Of a DNA stretch of 64,000 nucleotides, positions 16,227 to 24,882 are shown piece by piece. This DNA comes from an uncultured Clostridium sp. (GTDB lineage Bacteria; Bacillota; Clostridia; Peptostreptococcales; Peptostreptococcaceae), in NCBI GenBank assembly GCA_945871955.1, contig CAMBXR010000006.1, positions 1 to 64,000 on the forward strand. The letters are read 5' to 3'. The position numbers were made by a program, and so were the translations under genes. Position 1 is the first letter of the stretch. Each line of letters begins with the position of its first letter. A model generated the notes under the pieces. The model did no database searches and had not been told where the DNA came from. It saw only the letters and a list, made by a program, of their open reading frames with translations.

Positions 16227-17159
16227 TTGTATAGGATTGATGATAGAATTAAAATTGTTAAAGATGAACTTATTCATATGAATGTGGATGCTATTATAAA
16301 TCCAACAGATGAATATTTTAGTGGTAGTAATGATTTAGATAAACTGATTCAAAAAAGTGCTGGAGAAAAACTCAGTAAAAAATTATTAAAAAGTGGAACT
16401 TGCCAAGCAGGAAACTGTTTAATTACAAAGGGATATAATTTAAATGTAAAAAATATTATACACACTTGTATTCCTAAGTGGGAAGATAATAAAGAAAATG
16501 AGTATCATATATTATATTCTTGTTATGAAAAATCCATAGAATTAGCCGTGGAAAATGATAATAAAACGATAGCAATACCTTCTATAAGTTATGGAAATAA
16601 TAAATTTCCTTTAGACAAATCAGCAAATATTGCCTATTATGCAGCTTGGAGAATGATCAAAAAATATAACTCTAAAGAACTAACCCAAATATATTTCTCA
16701 TGTACAAATAAAAATACATATGATATTTATAAAAAACTTTCAGAGAACTATAGAGATATAGAATTTTCACTAGAAATGATAGAACAATACAGAAAAATGG
16801 ATAAATATAATAATAATGATTTAACTATGGGAGACTTCATAAAAAACTTAGGTGTGGAAAATGCTTATATTATATATTTATTGAAGGAAGCATTCTTATC
16901 AGGAGATATTGAATTGGAATTTATAGAAGAAACAGTAAAAGTTCTTAAGCAAATATTTCTTTATATAAAAAATATGTCTAGAAATTTCACAGAGAAAATA
17001 TATAAAGAGGAGCTTGATGAAAGTAAAGATATATTAAAAGAGATATTTTATACAATAAATTACGATACATTAGAGAGAGCAAAAGATAGAACGAAAATAT
17101 ATTTTCCTCATGCTAATGATTATATATTTGAAAAGATAAATAATTCTTTTTCATATTAA
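16227..17159 (+). CDS. Macro domain protein with extra C-terminal domain
   Basis: A 310-residue protein starting at TTG (AAGGGGG site 7 bases upstream). Residues 1-175 form a macro domain (ADP-ribose/O-acetyl-ADP-ribose binding): NVDAIINPTDEYFSG, AGEKLSKKLL, CQAGNCLITKGYNL, IIHTCIPKW and IAIPSISYG are the loop and strand motifs. The usual NAAN appears as NPTD, so the binding site is altered. Residues 190-310 are a helical domain of unknown kind (EMIEQYRKMDKYNNNDLT...). It might bind or hydrolyse ADP-ribose derivatives, but activity cannot be assumed. It stands alone. Confidence 0.85.
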   Translation: MYRIDDRIKIVKDELIHMNVDAIINPTDEYFSGSNDLDKLIQKSAGEKLSKKLLKSGTCQAGNCLITKGYNLNVKNIIHTCIPKWEDNKENEYHILYSCYEKSIELAVENDNKTIAIPSISYGNNKFPLDKSANIAYYAAWRMIKKYNSKELTQIYFSCTNKNTYDIYKKLSENYRDIEFSLEMIEQYRKMDKYNNNDLTMGDFIKNLGVENAYIIYLLKEAFLSGDIELEFIEETVKVLKQIFLYIKNMSRNFTEKIYKEELDESKDILKEIFYTINYDTLERAKDRTKIYFPHANDYIFEKINNSFSY

Positions 17160-17229
17160 GTATGTATTTTTTATTATACAATGATATTATATTATATATT
17201 TGTAATACATAAATGAAAGGAATTTTAAC

Positions 17230-17973
17230 ATGTCAAAAAAGAAATACTACGCAGTAAAAGTAGGAAAAACTCCGGGTATATATTTCACTTGGGCAGATTG
17301 TTCTGAGCAAGTTACTGGATTTAAGGGTGCAAAATATAAAAGTTTTTTAACTATAGAGGAAGCTGCGGCTTTTATAGGAGATAATAATACAAATATAATT
17401 GAAAAAACAGCTACTAAGCCAAAGACTACTAAAACTTCAAAAGTTTTAAAAGAAGGATATGATGTGAAACCAATAAGAAGTAGCGCTAAAGTTAAGACTT
17501 ATAAATCTTATATTAATCCGTTGGAAATAAATAAAGATTACGAATTCATTGCATTTGTAGATGGAAGTTATGATAGAGGAAATCAAGTATTTGGTTCTGG
17601 TGTAATAGTACTTCATCCAGAAGACAATTCTCATGAAACTTACTACAATGCAGGATATGATAAATGGGATCAATGGAATATAGTTGGAGAATTGGAGTCA
17701 GTAAAAGTTGCCATAAATAAAGCTAAGGAGCTAGGCAAAAAAAATATAGCCATATATCACGACTTAAAAAATATAGCTTTATGGGCTAGTGGTGAGTGGC
17801 AGGCAAAAAATGAATACACTCAAGAATATGTAAGATATATAGAAAAAATGAGTGAAGAGTTAAATATATGCTTTGTAAAAGTAAAAGCTCATAGCAATGA
17901 AAGTATTTATAATGATTTGGCAGATGAAGCTGCAAAGGGTGCAATTATACAATATTTAAAAGAAAATAAATAG
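17230..17973 (+). CDS. rnhA: Ribonuclease H1 with viroplasmin-type N-terminal domain
   Basis: A 247-residue protein. The N-terminal ~50 residues (KYYAVKVGKTPGIYFTWADC through FLTIEEAAAFI) form the RNA:DNA hybrid-binding (caulimovirus viroplasmin) domain. A basic linker follows, then a type 1 RNase H domain from about residue 105. Catalytic acidic residues are seen in FVDGSYDRG, the Glu of VGELESVKVAI, the Asp of IYHDLKN and the final Asp of NDLADEAAKG. It degrades RNA in RNA-DNA hybrids. The KVKAHSNE segment is the His-containing loop. It has its own ribosome-binding site and a shared terminator. Confidence 0.94.
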   Translation: MSKKKYYAVKVGKTPGIYFTWADCSEQVTGFKGAKYKSFLTIEEAAAFIGDNNTNIIEKTATKPKTTKTSKVLKEGYDVKPIRSSAKVKTYKSYINPLEINKDYEFIAFVDGSYDRGNQVFGSGVIVLHPEDNSHETYYNAGYDKWDQWNIVGELESVKVAINKAKELGKKNIAIYHDLKNIALWASGEWQAKNEYTQEYVRYIEKMSEELNICFVKVKAHSNESIYNDLADEAAKGAIIQYLKENK

Positions 17974-18006
17974 GAAGCTGCAATGTTACAGCTTCCTTTA
18001 CTTTTA
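17972..18006. terminator. Bidirectional terminator between rnhA and the CobD-like gene
   Basis: The stem AGGAAGCTG pairs with CAGCTTCCT, with an eight-base loop, between convergent genes. Confidence 0.85.
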
Positions 18007-19080
18007 TAGAAATATTTCTTTTAAACATTGAATTAAATATCTATTATCTTCAGGTTTTAAAATACAAACTCTAAAATAATACTCATCTAGTCCGTCGAAA
18101 GACTCACAATCTCTTAATATAATTTTTTTAGGAATTAAATTTTCCCTTAGTTCATGAGCAGTTATGGATTTATCTTTTATTTTACATAAAATAAAGTTAC
18201 CCTTGCTTTCATAAACTTTAAGATTTTTAAATTCCCTTAATGAATTATATAAATAATCTCTTTCTTTTAAAATTACATCAACACAGTAATTTATATAATT
18301 TTTATCAGTAAACATAACTTCACCCATGGCAGAGGCGATAATATTTATATTCCATAAATCTAGATTTTCATTGATTTTATTTTTTATATTATCATTACTA
18401 ATTAAACCATATCCCAGCCTAATTCCTGGAGTAGAGAAGAATTTTGATGTTCCTCTAATTACAAATAAATTATTATATTTATCTACAAGTAAAGTAGAAG
18501 AGTAAATATTTGTATTTGTAAATTCTACATAAGTTTCATCTACCATAACAAAGGCATTAGTATTATTTAATATTACTTCTATTTCAAATTTTGAGAAAGT
18601 AAAGCCTGTTGGATTGTTGGGATTACAAATTATAACTAAATCAGGTTTATGTTTATTAATAAAATCTACAAATTCTACAGAATCTACTTTAAAATCATTA
18701 TAATCCCTAGAAAAATATTTAATTATTTCACAATTATTTTTTTTCAATTCTCTTTCATATTCAGAATAAGCAGGAGAAAGAAGAACTGCTTTTTTAGGAT
18801 TAATAGTATCTATAAAAGATGATATAAGTTCAGTTGCTCCACTTCCTAAAACTATATTATTTTCATCACATTTACAATAAGATGAAATAGATTTTTTTAA
18901 TGCGTTATACTCCACATCAGGATATACTGACACCATATCAATATTGTTAATTATATATTCTTTAGCCAAGGTAGATGTACCAAATGGATTAATATTAGAG
19001 CTGAAATCTAAAAACTCATCTTTTGAAAAACCATATTTATTGGATAAATCATATAAATTTGCACCGTGATTTACACTCAT
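18004..19080 (-). CDS. Class I/II PLP aminotransferase, CobD / HisC-like
   Basis: A 358-residue fold-type I PLP enzyme on the reverse strand. It begins VNHGANLYDLSNKYGF with LDFSSNINPFG, a start typical of threonine-phosphate decarboxylase (CobD) and its relatives rather than of true HisC. The substrate Asn is in NPNNPTGF, the PLP Asp in VDETYVEF, the Schiff-base Lys in GTSKFFSTPGIRLGYG and the C-terminal Arg in YFRVCILK. CobD makes aminopropanol phosphate for cobalamin, but many stand-alone copies in Clostridia are of unknown substrate. No cobalamin genes are nearby, so I keep the call general. A strong GGAGGG site precedes the ATG. Confidence 0.8.
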   Translation of the reverse strand: MSVNHGANLYDLSNKYGFSKDEFLDFSSNINPFGTSTLAKEYIINNIDMVSVYPDVEYNALKKSISSYCKCDENNIVLGSGATELISSFIDTINPKKAVLLSPAYSEYERELKKNNCEIIKYFSRDYNDFKVDSVEFVDFINKHKPDLVIICNPNNPTGFTFSKFEIEVILNNTNAFVMVDETYVEFTNTNIYSSTLLVDKYNNLFVIRGTSKFFSTPGIRLGYGLISNDNIKNKINENLDLWNINIIASAMGEVMFTDKNYINYCVDVILKERDYLYNSLREFKNLKVYESKGNFILCKIKDKSITAHELRENLIPKKIILRDCESFDGLDEYYFRVCILKPEDNRYLIQCLKEIFL

Positions 19081-19282
19081 AGCTAGCCCTCCAAATCTAT
19101 AATTATTAATATAGTATAATATAAAATTAATATATGTAGATATTATAAAAATAAAAAAGAAATTGTATCAATACAATTAATGGATAAAAGAGTGGATTAT
19201 AAACAAAAACACGAATAAAAATCTTTTTAAAATAAAAAATATATGTTATAATAGAGATAATTCATCATTATAGGAGGGAATT

Positions 19283-19807
19283 ATGTACCAATTAAATGGA
19301 GTTATGTACTCTGCTGAAGAAATAAAAGCTAAAGTAGTAGAACTAGCAAAACAAATAGAAAAAGATTATGCTGGTGAAGAATTACTAGTTGTGGGAATAT
19401 TAAAAGGAGCTAGTGTTTTTTGCGCGGATTTAATAAGAGAAATAGATTTAGATGTAAAAATGGACTTTATGGTAGTATCTAGTTATGGAAGTGGAACTAC
19501 TTCATCAGGAACAGTAAAAATAATAAAAGATCTAGATGTGGATATAGAAAATAAAAATGTATTAATAGTAGAAGATATAATCGATTCAGGATTAACTTTA
19601 AGCTCTTTAGTTGAAGCTTTAAAAACAAGAAATCCTAAATCTCTAAGACTTTGTACATTATTAGATAAACCAGAAAGAAGAAAAGCAAATATCAAAGTTG
19701 ATTATGTTGGATATGTTATAGAAGATAAATTCATAGTAGGATATGGTATAGACTACGATGAAAAATATAGAAACTTACCTTATATAGGTATCGTAGAAGA
19801 TATATAG
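19283..19807 (+). CDS. hpt: Hypoxanthine phosphoribosyltransferase
   Basis: A 174-residue purine salvage enzyme that converts hypoxanthine/guanine and PRPP to IMP/GMP. The PRPP-binding motif VLIVEDIIDSGLTLSSL (about residues 93-109), the PPi-loop segment GILKGASVF (about 39-47) and the flexible loop SSYGSGTTSSG are all present. Length is normal for the family. An AGGAGGG site precedes the ATG. It is monocistronic, with a terminator directly after. It is often beside tilS/ftsH in other Firmicutes but is separate here. Confidence 0.97.
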   Translation: MYQLNGVMYSAEEIKAKVVELAKQIEKDYAGEELLVVGILKGASVFCADLIREIDLDVKMDFMVVSSYGSGTTSSGTVKIIKDLDVDIENKNVLIVEDIIDSGLTLSSLVEALKTRNPKSLRLCTLLDKPERRKANIKVDYVGYVIEDKFIVGYGIDYDEKYRNLPYIGIVEDI

Positions 19808-19816
19808 GACAATAAT

Positions 19817-19853
19817 AAAAAAGGAGTATAAGAGTTTTCTTATACTCCTTTTA
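19817..19853 (+). terminator. Terminator after hpt
   Basis: A 14-bp stem, AAAAGGAGTATAAG with CTTATACTCCTTTT, and a six-base loop. Confidence 0.9.
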
Positions 19854-19976
19854 TCATAAGAAATTATAATAAGAAATAATACAAATTATTATGATTATTA
19901 ATAAAAATTATATATTTATCATCAAAAATTATGTAAAATAAATAGGGATGAATATTTTACTGAAAGGTGGAAAACT

Positions 19977-20894
19977 ATGGAATATCAACTTGATATATTA
20001 ATGTATTTACAAAGTATAAGAAATGAATTACTAACAAGTCTATTTACATTCTTTACTATATGCACAGAGGTACCTGTAATCACTGTACTAACAGCTATGT
20101 TATATTGGTGTATAAATAAAAAAGCAGGACAAAGAATTTTATTTGCCCTTTGTGGAAGTTTAAATATAAATATAGGTGTAAAAAATTTTGTAAAGATGGC
20201 AAGGCCAATTGGTTTAAAAGGTTTAGAATCTTTAAGAATTGAAACGGCTACAGGTTATTCATTCCCAAGTGGTCATACTCAAACAGCTACAACTTTTTGG
20301 ATTGCTATGATGACTCAGTTTAAAAAAGCTTGGGTATATATAATAGGTATTTTGATGATTTTAGGAGCTGGCATATCTAGATTATATTTAGCAGTTCATT
20401 GGCCTATGGATGTAATTGTAGGTTGGTTTTTTGGAATAGTACTAAGTATATTATTTGTTAAAATTTTTGATTATATAGACGATAGTAAAAGCTATTATAT
20501 ACTAATTGGAATAATGTTAATATTTGGAGTTTGTACATATTTTATTGGTGGAGAAGACTTTTATAAGATGTTTGGTCTTTACACTGGTTTTGTGTTAGGT
20601 TATATGGTGGAAGACACTTATATTAACTTTAGCACAGAAAGTGAAAAGAAAAGAAAAAATATATTTGCTAAAAATCCTTCTAAATTTGGAGGGTTAGGAA
20701 ATAGAATATTAAGATTTGTAGTAGGGATAATATCATTATTAGCAGTTTATTTATTATTGAATTATTTAGAAGATACTCTAGCAGTAAAATTAGAAGAAGT
20801 AACTAATATATTTAAATACTTAAAATATACAATTGTAGTATTTTGGGGTGTGGCAGGAGCACCTGCTATATTTAAATTATTTAAACTGGCATAA
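19977..20894 (+). CDS. PAP2 family membrane phosphatase
   Basis: A 305-residue integral membrane protein of the PAP2 (type 2 phosphatidic acid phosphatase) family. The three signature motifs are present: KNFVKMARP (about residues 64-72), SFPSGHTQ (about 93-100) and SRLYLAVHWPMDVIVG (about 135-150), holding the catalytic His pair and Arg. About eight membrane helices are visible. Family members dephosphorylate lipid phosphates such as undecaprenyl pyrophosphate or phosphatidic acid at the outer face. The long C-terminal membrane region exceeds the minimal domain. Substrate is unknown. Confidence 0.92.
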   Translation: MEYQLDILMYLQSIRNELLTSLFTFFTICTEVPVITVLTAMLYWCINKKAGQRILFALCGSLNINIGVKNFVKMARPIGLKGLESLRIETATGYSFPSGHTQTATTFWIAMMTQFKKAWVYIIGILMILGAGISRLYLAVHWPMDVIVGWFFGIVLSILFVKIFDYIDDSKSYYILIGIMLIFGVCTYFIGGEDFYKMFGLYTGFVLGYMVEDTYINFSTESEKKRKNIFAKNPSKFGGLGNRILRFVVGIISLLAVYLLLNYLEDTLAVKLEEVTNIFKYLKYTIVVFWGVAGAPAIFKLFKLA

Positions 20895-20924
20895 TTATTC
20901 CTAGCATAAGGAAAGGATGATTAT

Positions 20925-22151
20925 TTGAAAAAGGTAGTAGTTATAGGAGGAGGACCAGCAGGAATGATGGCTGCATCTACGGCAGCAGATAATGGAGCTG
21001 AGGTAATTCTTCTTGAAAAGCAACATAGATTAGGAAGAAAACTTTTAATCACAGGTAAGGGAAGATGCAATATTACAAATGATTGTGATGTAGAAGAATT
21101 AATAGAAAATGTGCCTACTAATGGTAAATTTTTATATAGTGCTTTTTACACATTTACAAATTATGATGCAATAAATATGTTTAATTCTCTAGGACTTAAA
21201 ACAAAAACTGAAAGAGGAAAAAGAGTATTTCCTGAAAGTGATAAAGCTTTAGACGTGGTAAAAGCTTTAGAAAAGCAGATTAAATCTAAAAATGTTAAAA
21301 TTATATTAGATGCTAAGGTAAATAAAATAGTAGCTAAAGATAATAAAATAGAAAAAGTTATATATAACAATAATCAAAGTATAAAATGCGATAGTGTAAT
21401 ACTAGCCACTGGAGGACTTAGTTATCCTCTAACTGGATCTACGGGCGATGGATATAAATTTGCTAAAGACTTAGGACATACTATAATAAGTCCAAAGCCT
21501 TCTTTAATTGGTATAGAAGTTCAAGAAAATTTTGTGAAAGATTTAGAAAAATTAGCTCTTAGAAATGTATCAATTAAAGTATTAAATAGCAAAAACAAAA
21601 AAATATATGATGATTTTGGTGAATTAGAATTTACTAAATATGGACTAGATGGTCCTATAATCAAATCTGCTAGCTGTAGAATGAAGGATACTAGTAAGGA
21701 AAATTACAAAATAATTCTTGATTTAAAACCAGCACTAGATGAGGAAAAACTGGATAAAAGAATTATAAAAGACTTTACAAAGTATGCTAATAAAAACTTT
21801 GAAAATTCACTGGACGATTTGCTACCAAAAAAACTTATACCAATAATAATTGAGTTAAGTGAAATACCAAGACATATGAAAGTAAATCAAATATCAAAAT
21901 CTCAAAGATTAAATCTTGTTCATTTACTAAAACATATGACTTTTACAGTTAAAAGATATAGACCTATAGAAGAAGCAATAATAACTTCTGGAGGAATTAA
22001 AGTAAGCGAAATAAATGCCAGTACTATGGAATCAAAAATTATAAAAAATCTTTTCTTTGCAGGAGAGATTATAGATGTAGATGCTTATACTGGAGGATTT
22101 AATCTACAAATAGCTTATTCAACAGCTTATTTGGCAGGTATTAATTGTTAA
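20925..22151 (+). CDS. BaiN/HI0933-family FAD-dependent oxidoreductase
   Basis: A 408-residue flavoprotein starting at TTG with an AAGGATG site. The FAD dinucleotide motif VVIGGGPAGMMAASTAADNG opens the protein. GRKLLITGKGRCNITND (about residues 44-60) and LATGGLSYPLTGSTGDGYKF (about 160-179) are hallmarks of the YhiN/HI0933 family, and the C-terminal FAGEIIDVDAYTGGFNLQIA closes the FAD site. Members are annotated as NAD(P)/FAD-dependent oxidoreductases and include BaiN of bile acid metabolism, but in most species the substrate is unknown. The gene follows PAP2 by 30 bases and may be cotranscribed. Confidence 0.93.
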   Translation: MKKVVVIGGGPAGMMAASTAADNGAEVILLEKQHRLGRKLLITGKGRCNITNDCDVEELIENVPTNGKFLYSAFYTFTNYDAINMFNSLGLKTKTERGKRVFPESDKALDVVKALEKQIKSKNVKIILDAKVNKIVAKDNKIEKVIYNNNQSIKCDSVILATGGLSYPLTGSTGDGYKFAKDLGHTIISPKPSLIGIEVQENFVKDLEKLALRNVSIKVLNSKNKKIYDDFGELEFTKYGLDGPIIKSASCRMKDTSKENYKIILDLKPALDEEKLDKRIIKDFTKYANKNFENSLDDLLPKKLIPIIIELSEIPRHMKVNQISKSQRLNLVHLLKHMTFTVKRYRPIEEAIITSGGIKVSEINASTMESKIIKNLFFAGEIIDVDAYTGGFNLQIAYSTAYLAGINC

Positions 22152-22172
22152 AAAAAATGTCAAAAATTGCAT

Positions 22173-22201
22173 ACATGTTATAACTCAATTGTAACATAAT
22201 A
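22173..22201 (+). promoter_or_regulatory. Possible sigma-G promoter for the SASP gene
   Basis: ACATG (4 of 5 matches to the -35 consensus GHATR), a 17-base spacer and CATAATA (match to CATnnTA) lie just upstream of a small acid-soluble spore protein gene, where a forespore promoter is expected. Confidence 0.5.
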
Positions 22202-22242
22202 GTATTAGAAACAAATATTAAAAAAAGAAAAGAGGTAATAAC

Positions 22243-22461
22243 ATGGCAAGTAATAATAATACTACAAAGGCTGTTCCTGAAGCAAAAGCTGCTTTAAATC
22301 AAATGAAACTAGAAATAGCTAGTGAACTTGGTATGTCAAATTATCAACAAGTTGACAAAGGTAACCTTACAGCTAGACAAAATGGTTATGTAGGTGGATA
22401 TATGACTAAAAAACTAGTTGAAATGGCTGAACAACAAATGGCAGGTAAAGGTCAACAATAA
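22243..22461 (+). CDS. Alpha/beta-type small acid-soluble spore protein
   Basis: A 72-residue SASP. The conserved first half KLEIASELGMSNYQ contains the germination-protease cleavage region (E-I-A-S-E-L-G), and GYVGGYMTKKLVEMAEQQM is the second DNA-binding helix. These proteins coat forespore DNA, change it towards an A-like form and protect it from UV and heat, then serve as an amino acid source in germination. This shows the organism forms spores. An AGAGG site precedes the ATG, and a likely sigma-G promoter lies upstream. Confidence 0.97.
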   Translation: MASNNNTTKAVPEAKAALNQMKLEIASELGMSNYQQVDKGNLTARQNGYVGGYMTKKLVEMAEQQMAGKGQQ

Positions 22462-22499
22462 TAAAGAAAACAAATGAATATAACATATAGTTAAAAGAA

Positions 22500-22545
22500 A
22501 GACAAGTTTGAAGGGATAAAGTCCTTTAAGCTTGTCTATTTTAAT
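22500..22545 (+). terminator. Terminator after SASP gene
   Basis: AGACAAG pairs with CTTGTCT around an inner AAGG/CCTT stem, followed by Ts. Confidence 0.85.
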
Positions 22546-22593
22546 TTATAAAAAATTTGTTAAAAATGTTTAAATATGAAAAAAAAGGGTATA

Positions 22594-22622
22594 TTGATTA
22601 ATAATAGAAAATATAATATAAT
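22594..22622 (+). promoter_or_regulatory. Promoter of the mntP leader
   Basis: TTGATT, a 17-base spacer and a perfect TATAAT. Transcription would start near 22629, immediately before the riboswitch. Confidence 0.7.
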
Positions 22623-22631
22623 AAAAATACT

Positions 22632-22757
22632 TTGATAAGGGAGTAGTTGGCACTAATTACAGTGTAATAAAGTCAACATACTGATAGTTTTACTATCTGG
22701 CTTTGTTTTGAATAATGAGACTTATCTATAGCTTAGGCTATAGGTAGGTCTTTTTTT
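22632..22757 (+). ncRNA. yybP-ykoY Mn2+ riboswitch
   Basis: The leader contains AAGGGAGTAGTTGGC at 22638, GTCAACATACTGATAG in the middle, and CTATCTGGCTTTG with an AATGAGACTTATCTA 3' end. Together these form the conserved loops of the yybP-ykoY family, which bind Mn2+. Its last part (22719-22757) is a terminator: AGACTTATCTATAGC pairs with GCTATAGGTAGGTCT, followed by Ts. It precedes mntP, so Mn2+ would turn on export. Confidence 0.9.
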
Positions 22758-22821
22758 AATTTTCATGGGAAAAATAAATCAAAGTAAATTAATTTTAATA
22801 AATAAGAAAGGAAGGAATAAT

Positions 22822-23430
22822 ATGAGTTTAATTGAATTATTCATATTAGCAGTAGGTCTTTCTATGGATGCCTTTGCTGTGGCAATATGTAAAGGGTTAT
22901 CTCTAAGAAAGGTAAGTTTAAAAGAATGTACAAAGGTTGGTCTGTACTTCGGTGGATTCCAGGCAGGTATGCCCCTTATTGGATATTTTTTAGGAGTACA
23001 ATTTAAAGACTATATAACTAGTATAGATCATTGGATAGCATTTATTTTATTATCATTTATAGGAATAAATATGATTAGAGAAGCTATGAATAAAGATGAG
23101 GATGAATCAATAGTGAATTTAGCAGAAGCAGCTGTAGGAGAAGAGGAAGTCAATGAACTGGGCTTTAAAAATATGGTGATGCTTGCCATAGCAACTAGCA
23201 TAGATGCCTTAGCAGTAGGAGTTACTTTTGCATTTTTACAAGTTGATATTGTACCTGCAGTATTATTTATAGGAATAGTTACTTTTGCTCTGTCAGCTAT
23301 AGGTGTGAAAATAGGAAATGTTTTTGGAACAAAATACAAATCAAAGGCTGAAGCAGCTGGAGGTATTATTTTAATATTAATAGGACTTAAAATATTATTT
23401 GAACATTTAGGCATATTTCCATTTGCATAG
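22822..23430 (+). CDS. mntP: Mn2+ exporter MntP
   Basis: A 202-residue six-helix membrane protein. [20 protein letters not shown] at the start and [13 protein letters not shown] (about residues 119-131) carry the conserved intramembrane Asp residues of MntP, which pumps Mn2+ out of the cell. I chose the ATG at 22822, preceded by AAGGAAGG, over the longer frame from 22765 whose first 19 residues do not fit the family. A Glu-rich loop lies between helices 3 and 4. Its control by the upstream yybP-ykoY riboswitch is the known arrangement for this gene. Confidence 0.96.
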   Translation: MSLIELFILAVGLSMDAFAVAICKGLSLRKVSLKECTKVGLYFGGFQAGMPLIGYFLGVQFKDYITSIDHWIAFILLSFIGINMIREAMNKDEDESIVNLAEAAVGEEEVNELGFKNMVMLAIATSIDALAVGVTFAFLQVDIVPAVLFIGIVTFALSAIGVKIGNVFGTKYKSKAEAAGGIILILIGLKILFEHLGIFPFA

Positions 23431-23506
23431 AATTATAAATAAAAATAAATGTCTTGGTTAAAATAACACTAGATGTAAATATTAAATATACATAAGGAGT
23501 GTTATA

Positions 23507-23677
23507 ATGGCAGCAATAGATTTTGACAAGATTAAACAAGACTTTATCAATGCAGATGTGGATGAAAAAATAAGAATATATACAACTACACAAGGACTAA
23601 GTGTAGAGCAGTTTAGAGAATTGCTAAGATATTATCCAATACAGCATTTATCTAAGCTAGAAAAAGCATTGGGATAA
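23507..23677 (+). CDS. 56-residue small soluble protein
   Basis: A short frame with an ideal AAGGAGTG ribosome-binding site 7 bases before the ATG and a terminator right after. The product (MAAIDFDKIKQDFINADVDE...) is mildly acidic, likely two or three helices, with VEQFRELLRYYPIQHLSKLE at its end. It has no Cys, signal or membrane segment. I do not recognise it. It lies 76 bases after mntP and might be cotranscribed with it. Confidence 0.7.
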   Translation: MAAIDFDKIKQDFINADVDEKIRIYTTTQGLSVEQFRELLRYYPIQHLSKLEKALG

Positions 23678-23692
23678 ATAATAATTTAAATT

Positions 23693-23732
23693 AAAAGCAC
23701 TACTAAGAAAATAATTAGTAGTGCTTTTTTTA
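23693..23732. terminator. Bidirectional terminator between convergent small genes
   Basis: A 14-bp stem, AAAAGCACTACTAA with TTAGTAGTGCTTTT, and an eight-base loop. Confidence 0.9.
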
Positions 23733-24206
23733 ACTAAAATTAGTTTTTCGTATATAATTGTAAATTCTTTCATTTCCCAATTCTATGTCTCCAGTTTCAA
23801 TATAATTAATTATATTATCTATATCATTGCTATTTAAGTATTGTATTGGAATTACTAATTCATAGCCTTCATTTTGAATAAGATTTTTAAGTTTTAGCTT
23901 TTGAGAAATGCTAGGTGGTGTTGCTTTTTTCTTTTCTTTTTTTCTTTTACGGGAATTTGATAAATTTTCATTTTGAATATGAATAAGTGTATTTATATAT
24001 TCAATATAAGAAGATTTAAAATCTTCTTGGTTTAATAAATCTTTACTTAGAAGATGATTAATATAATCATCACAAAGTATGTTATTAGCAAACTTGTCAG
24101 CAGTTAACTTACCTGTTATTATTCCCTTTTGGTATTTTCTCAAAATACTTTTAGTATGGCTATAAATTTTGTTGCGAGTTTCTAAGTCTAATTCTCTTAT
24201 CTCCAT
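23730..24206 (-). CDS. Hypothetical helical protein
   Basis: A 158-residue soluble protein on the reverse strand. The N-terminal half is helical. A strongly basic patch (SRKRKKEKKKATPP, about residues 84-97) looks like a flexible linker. The C-terminal part (LKLKNLIQNEGYELVIPIQY then IDNIINYIETGD) resembles a small helix-rich domain. Its stop touches the shared terminator hairpin. AGGAG lies 9 bases before the ATG. The basic patch might contact nucleic acid, but this is a guess and the family is not recognised. Confidence 0.6.
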   Translation of the reverse strand: MEIRELDLETRNKIYSHTKSILRKYQKGIITGKLTADKFANNILCDDYINHLLSKDLLNQEDFKSSYIEYINTLIHIQNENLSNSRKRKKEKKKATPPSISQKLKLKNLIQNEGYELVIPIQYLNSNDIDNIINYIETGDIELGNERIYNYIRKTNFS

Positions 24207-24397
24207 AAGGGACCACTCCTATTATTAGTTCTTATCTTTTATTGTTACCAAATTTTCAATTTTACATACTTTTATTGATCAAGTTAATTGATTGAGGCAA
24301 CAGAACAATAAAATATTCAATGAAATATATAGATAAAGAATTGATTTTTAATAAAACTACATATAATAATGACAATAAATTTTAGGAGGTATAACTT

Positions 24398-24700
24398 ATG
24401 AGTGATGGAAGTTTAAGATGTTGTGCAAATAATTGTATACATAATGAATTTTATGAATGTAGAGCGGGAGCAATAGTAGTAGGTGGACATAAGGCAACTA
24501 GTACAAAGGGAACGTTTTGTGATTCTTTTGTAGATGAAGCAGAATCTACTTTTACTAATTTTGTAGACGGTGGATATACAAGTACAGATAATATTAAATG
24601 TGAAGCTTGTAATTGTAAATATAACGAAAGTAAAAATTGTGTAGCAGATGTTGTAGAAATAAATAAAGATGATACATCATGTGATACATTCATACAGTAA
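24398..24700 (+). CDS. DUF1540 protein with two Cys-rich repeats
   Basis: A 100-residue protein made of two DUF1540 units. Each has the Cys pattern C-x3-C-x(7-8)-C ... C-x-x-F (LRCCANNCIHNEFYECRAG...GTFCDSF and IKCEACNCKYNESKNCVAD...SCDTFI). DUF1540 proteins are small, probably metal-binding, and common in spore-forming Clostridia. Their role is unknown. A TAGGAGG site precedes the ATG, and the gene has a terminator directly after it. It is divergent from the 23730 gene. Confidence 0.9.
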   Translation: MSDGSLRCCANNCIHNEFYECRAGAIVVGGHKATSTKGTFCDSFVDEAESTFTNFVDGGYTSTDNIKCEACNCKYNESKNCVADVVEINKDDTSCDTFIQ

Positions 24701-24719
24701 TCTAAATATTGGATAAATT

Positions 24720-24747
24720 AAAAAAGCCCATAAGATGGGCTTTTTTA
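24720..24747 (+). terminator. Terminator after DUF1540 gene
   Basis: AAAAAGCCCAT pairs with ATGGGCTTTTT around a short loop. Confidence 0.9.
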
Positions 24748-24882
24748 ATTCAAATTATGAAGCAAAAGTATTTAACAGAGAGTATTTTAAAATAATTAAT
24801 TACTTTTTTATTTAATATTTAAGTATAAAAATAAATAAATTCACCAAGAATGAAGATAAAGGATAAAAGAGGAAGTGAAATT

